NCBI GenBank assembly: GCA_003533545.1
Contig: DQEK01000332.1
Span: 1 to 8,284 of the forward strand
Direction of reading: 5' to 3'
Source: Acidobacteriota bacterium
GTDB taxonomy: Bacteria > Acidobacteriota > Vicinamibacteria > Vicinamibacterales > UBA8438
DNA length: 8,284 bases
Positions within the stretch are counted from its first letter, which is position 1. Every line of letters starts with the position of its first letter. The position numbers were made by a program, and so were the translations under genes. Under the pieces are notes generated by a model that ran no database searches, had not been told where the DNA came from, and saw only the letters and a list, made by a program, of their open reading frames with translations. Of the stretch, positions 6,453-8,284 are shown one piece after another.

Positions 6453-7357
6453 GAAGAGTGATGATGCTCGGTGCGCTCATATTCGTGGGCGTGTGGTCGA
6501 TGGCCGCCGTGTCCGGTCAGCAGGGAGAGATGAATGTTGAGGTTGAGCGCCTCGAGGATAACCTGTTCGTGCTCCGAGGTGGGGGTGGGAACTCGGCCGC
6601 GTTTGTCACGACCGACGGTGTGGTGCTCGTCGATACCAAGCTAGCCGGCTGGGGCCAGCCACTCATTGACGCGATAGGCGAACTGACCTCGAATCCGGTG
6701 ACGACGATCATCAACACTCACGCGCATTTTGATCATGTGGATGGCAGTGTCGAGTTTCCGGCTTCGGTCGAGTTCGTGGCGCATGAGAACACGCAGCGTT
6801 TGATGCGCGAGAACAATCCGGTCCGTGGGTTGGGGCGCCCCGCGCGACCGAGTCCGTTCCAAGGTGATAACGGGGTCGGCATTCCCGAGCGAGTTTTCAG
6901 CGATACGTTGACGCTTGGTAACGGCGCAGATCGCGTCGAACTGCACTACTTTGGTCGAGCTCACACTGGTGGTGATGCATGGGTGGTGTTCCCGGCGTTG
7001 CGGGTCATGCATGCCGGCGACGCGTTTCCCGGCAAGATGGTGCCGATCATGGACGCGAACAACGGGGGAAGTGGCGTCGACTATCCGGACACTCTACGGA
7101 AGGCCTCACAAGGTGTCACCGGTATTGACCGGATCATCACCGGACACAGCACGGTGATGACCCCAGCGGACTTGAGTGAATTTGCCGACTTTGTCGGCGC
7201 GTTCCGGGATGATGTCCGCCGGGCCAAGCGTGGGGGAATCTCGGCTGCAGCCTTTGTCTCGTCGTGGGAGGTTCCGAGCCGCTTCGCTGGTTATAACAAG
7301 GGCCCAGCTGAGCGGATGACGGTCTACGTCCAGGATATGTACGACGCATTGCCCTAG
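6449..7357 (+). CDS. Exported metallo-beta-lactamase-fold hydrolase
   Basis: This 302-residue protein starts at ATG 6449, overlapping the HupE-like stop by four bases, with GGGAGGG (6437-6443) five bases upstream. The frame is open further upstream, but that stretch lies inside the preceding gene. Residues 1-23 are a Sec signal peptide. The fold signature is complete: THAHFDH gives His91, His93, Asp95 and His96; GRAHTGGD gives His172; MHAGD gives Asp191; TGHST gives His233. This is the dinuclear glyoxalase-II-like ligand set rather than a Cys-containing B1 beta-lactamase site. NSAAFVTTDGVVLVDT near the N-terminus is the usual first strand pair. Such exported proteins occur widely in Acidobacteria-like genomes and beside PQQ dehydrogenases; substrates are mostly unknown. 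A zinc-dependent ester, lactone or thioester hydrolase in the periplasm is likely. Beta-lactam hydrolysis cannot be excluded but is not favoured. Confidence 0.92.
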   Translation: MRRVMMLGALIFVGVWSMAAVSGQQGEMNVEVERLEDNLFVLRGGGGNSAAFVTTDGVVLVDTKLAGWGQPLIDAIGELTSNPVTTIINTHAHFDHVDGSVEFPASVEFVAHENTQRLMRENNPVRGLGRPARPSPFQGDNGVGIPERVFSDTLTLGNGADRVELHYFGRAHTGGDAWVVFPALRVMHAGDAFPGKMVPIMDANNGGSGVDYPDTLRKASQGVTGIDRIITGHSTVMTPADLSEFADFVGAFRDDVRRAKRGGISAAAFVSSWEVPSRFAGYNKGPAERMTVYVQDMYDALP

Positions 7358-7366
7358 TCTGGTGTT

Positions 7367-7394
7367 GCGGTCATCGTGAAAAAAGGATGACTGC
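7367..7394 (+). terminator. Hairpin after the metallohydrolase gene, weak terminator or mRNA end
   Basis: GCGGTCATC (7367-7375) pairs with GATGACTGC (7386-7394), giving nine pairs with one G-U, around the A-rich loop GTGAAAAAAG. It starts ten bases after the stop at 7357. No T tract follows, so intrinsic termination on this strand is doubtful; transcript 3'-end protection is an alternative. Confidence 0.35.
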
Positions 7395-7415
7395 TGAAAC
7401 GTGGATAGGGATAAT
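7387..7415 (+). promoter_or_regulatory. Possible sigma-70 promoter for the molybdopterin oxidoreductase
   Basis: ATGACT (7387-7392) and GATAAT (7410-7415), separated by 17 bp, match the -35 box in four of six and the -10 box in five of six positions. The predicted start near 7422 leaves a leader of about 54 bases. The -35 box overlaps the right arm of the preceding hairpin. Confidence 0.38.
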
Positions 7416-7475
7416 GGCCGGAATGGGGCTAACTGGCGGCTCGCGGAGCGCCATGGGTGTGAAGGGGAACTGACC

Positions 7476-8284
7476 ATGTCGAAACAGACCACACGTCGTG
7501 AAGTGCTCAAGGGAGGCGTGGCCCTGGCGGGGCTTGGAGTACTCGGTGTTCCTGAGTGGGGGTTCCCGGCGCTCGCGCAGGGCGAGACGCTTGTGGAGTT
7601 CACCGATCTACCGGATGAGATCGTTCTTGAACGGACGCCGGACCGGCGGATTATCGATGTTCGGGAAATTGACGGGCCTATTACGCCGGCCAATAAGTGG
7701 TTCACGACGCAGCATTACGGCCACCCGGTCGTCGATCGTGCGACTTATCGGTTGCGGGTCTCTGGGCTGGTCGACAGGCCACTTGAGCTATCCCTTGCCG
7801 ACATCCGCGCGATGCCCAGTCGGGAACTCGTCTTCGGGTTTGAGTGCTCTGGCAACCGTGGCCCACTGAACGGCCTATCGAGCAACGGTCGGTGGACTGG
7901 CGTGCCGCTGCGAACCGTGCTCGAGCGTGCCGGTGTACAGGATCGGGCGAGAGAGTTCGTCTTCTTCGGCGCTGACCACGGTGAGGAGGAGGTGGAGTTC
8001 CGCGGACGTGTCAGCACGGTTGACCAGCAATACGGTCGGAGTCTCCAGCGTGATATCGCGTTGTCGGACGAACCGCTGTTGGCCTACCAACTGAACGGGG
8101 ACCTCTTAACGAGTCACCAGGGGAGTCCTCTCCGCTTGCTGGTGCCGGGTTGGTATGGCGCGCCGAATGTGAAGTTTTTGTCAGAGATTCACGTGCAAGA
8201 AGATCAGTACTTGGGTAAGTATCAGGCCCGTTGGTATCGCACCCTCAAGGGCGAGATGGTCAACGGTGAGATGAAGTGGAAAGA
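7476..8284 (+). CDS. Tat-exported molybdopterin-dependent oxidoreductase, sulfite oxidase family, 3' truncated
   Basis: Open from ATG 7476 to the window edge (269 complete codons), with AAGGGGA (7462-7468) as ribosome site. The N-terminus TTRREVLKGG followed by a hydrophobic stretch and ALAQ (to ~35) is a twin-arginine signal, as expected for an enzyme exported folded with its cofactor. The body matches the sulfite oxidase molybdopterin domain: KWFTTQHYGHP (74-84), YRLRVSGLVDRPLELSL, FECSGNRG with Cys124 as the molybdenum-ligand Cys, GRWTGVPLRTVLERAGV, LLAYQLNGD, and SPLRLLVPGWYGAPNVKFL (217-235). The usual HG-PLR is HQGSPLR here (His214, Gln215). The end of the domain and any dimerisation domain lie beyond the edge. 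Sulfite is only one possible substrate; many relatives are uncharacterised or act on other S- or N-oxides. The electron acceptor would be a periplasmic cytochrome. Confidence 0.92.
   Translation, partial: MSKQTTRREVLKGGVALAGLGVLGVPEWGFPALAQGETLVEFTDLPDEIVLERTPDRRIIDVREIDGPITPANKWFTTQHYGHPVVDRATYRLRVSGLVDRPLELSLADIRAMPSRELVFGFECSGNRGPLNGLSSNGRWTGVPLRTVLERAGVQDRAREFVFFGADHGEEEVEFRGRVSTVDQQYGRSLQRDIALSDEPLLAYQLNGDLLTSHQGSPLRLLVPGWYGAPNVKFLSEIHVQEDQYLGKYQARWYRTLKGEMVNGEMKWK

Larger units (their letters stand above)
7358..7475 (+). other. 118-bp spacer upstream of the molybdopterin enzyme
   Basis: It holds a hairpin after the upstream stop, a sigma-70-like promoter, a second small hairpin (GGC-g-GCTC, GCG loop, GAGCGCC; 7435-7452) and a six-codon ORF (7453-7473) ending two bases before the next ATG. 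There is no other gene. Confidence 0.5.

Noticed and set aside
6449..7357. Antibiotic-resistance beta-lactamase
   Set aside because: The ligand set (HxHxDH, His172, Asp191, His233) is the general glyoxalase-II-like set, and nothing in the context suggests resistance.
7106..7705. 199-codon minus-strand open frame spanning the end of the metallohydrolase and the start of the molybdopterin enzyme
   Set aside because: It is antisense to two genes with intact catalytic motifs and has a Ser/Arg/Pro-rich composition typical of shadow frames.

Overview
The window is about 8.3 kb of GC-rich DNA carrying seven genes, the first cut by the left edge and the last by the right edge. No mobile element, CRISPR array, tRNA or rRNA is visible. 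The protein families point to Acidobacteriota of the Vicinamibacterales type, or a similar heterotroph with a large secretome: a PQQ dehydrogenase, a secreted protein with a PDLQGVW motif, an exported creatininase-like protein, a regulatory-like domain joined to a CxxCH haem site and propeller, and an exported metallo-beta-lactamase-fold hydrolase. This assignment is inferred from family recall; no marker gene is present.

Layout. Positions 1-864 (+) hold the C-terminal part of a PQQ-dependent dehydrogenase. It converges, with only 3 bp between stop codons, on a minus-strand gene (868-1845) for a secreted protein of unknown function. A 222-bp divergent control region (1846-2067) separates that gene from an exported creatininase-superfamily protein (2068-2862, +). 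After 115 bp comes a 722-residue secreted protein (2978-5146) with a carboxypeptidase-regulatory-like domain, a c-type haem site and a beta-propeller-like region. A hairpin terminator candidate lies at 5199-5217. Next is a HupE/UreJ-type membrane protein (5355-6452), whose stop overlaps the start of an exported metallo-beta-lactamase-fold hydrolase (6449-7357). Last is a Tat-exported molybdopterin oxidoreductase of the sulfite oxidase family (7476 to the edge).

How the genes fit together. All six proteins with a visible N-terminus have an export signal (five Sec-type, one Tat-type), so the region encodes periplasmic, secreted or membrane proteins. It combines PQQ, haem c, molybdopterin and probable metallohydrolase chemistry with a putative transition-metal permease. 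The simplest reading is a periplasmic oxidation and hydrolysis locus for small organic compounds; the substrate cannot be told from sequence. The most unusual points are the creatininase-like protein, which lacks most of the family's usual metal ligands; the translationally coupled HupE/metallohydrolase pair; and the haem/propeller fusion with an EF-hand-like loop.
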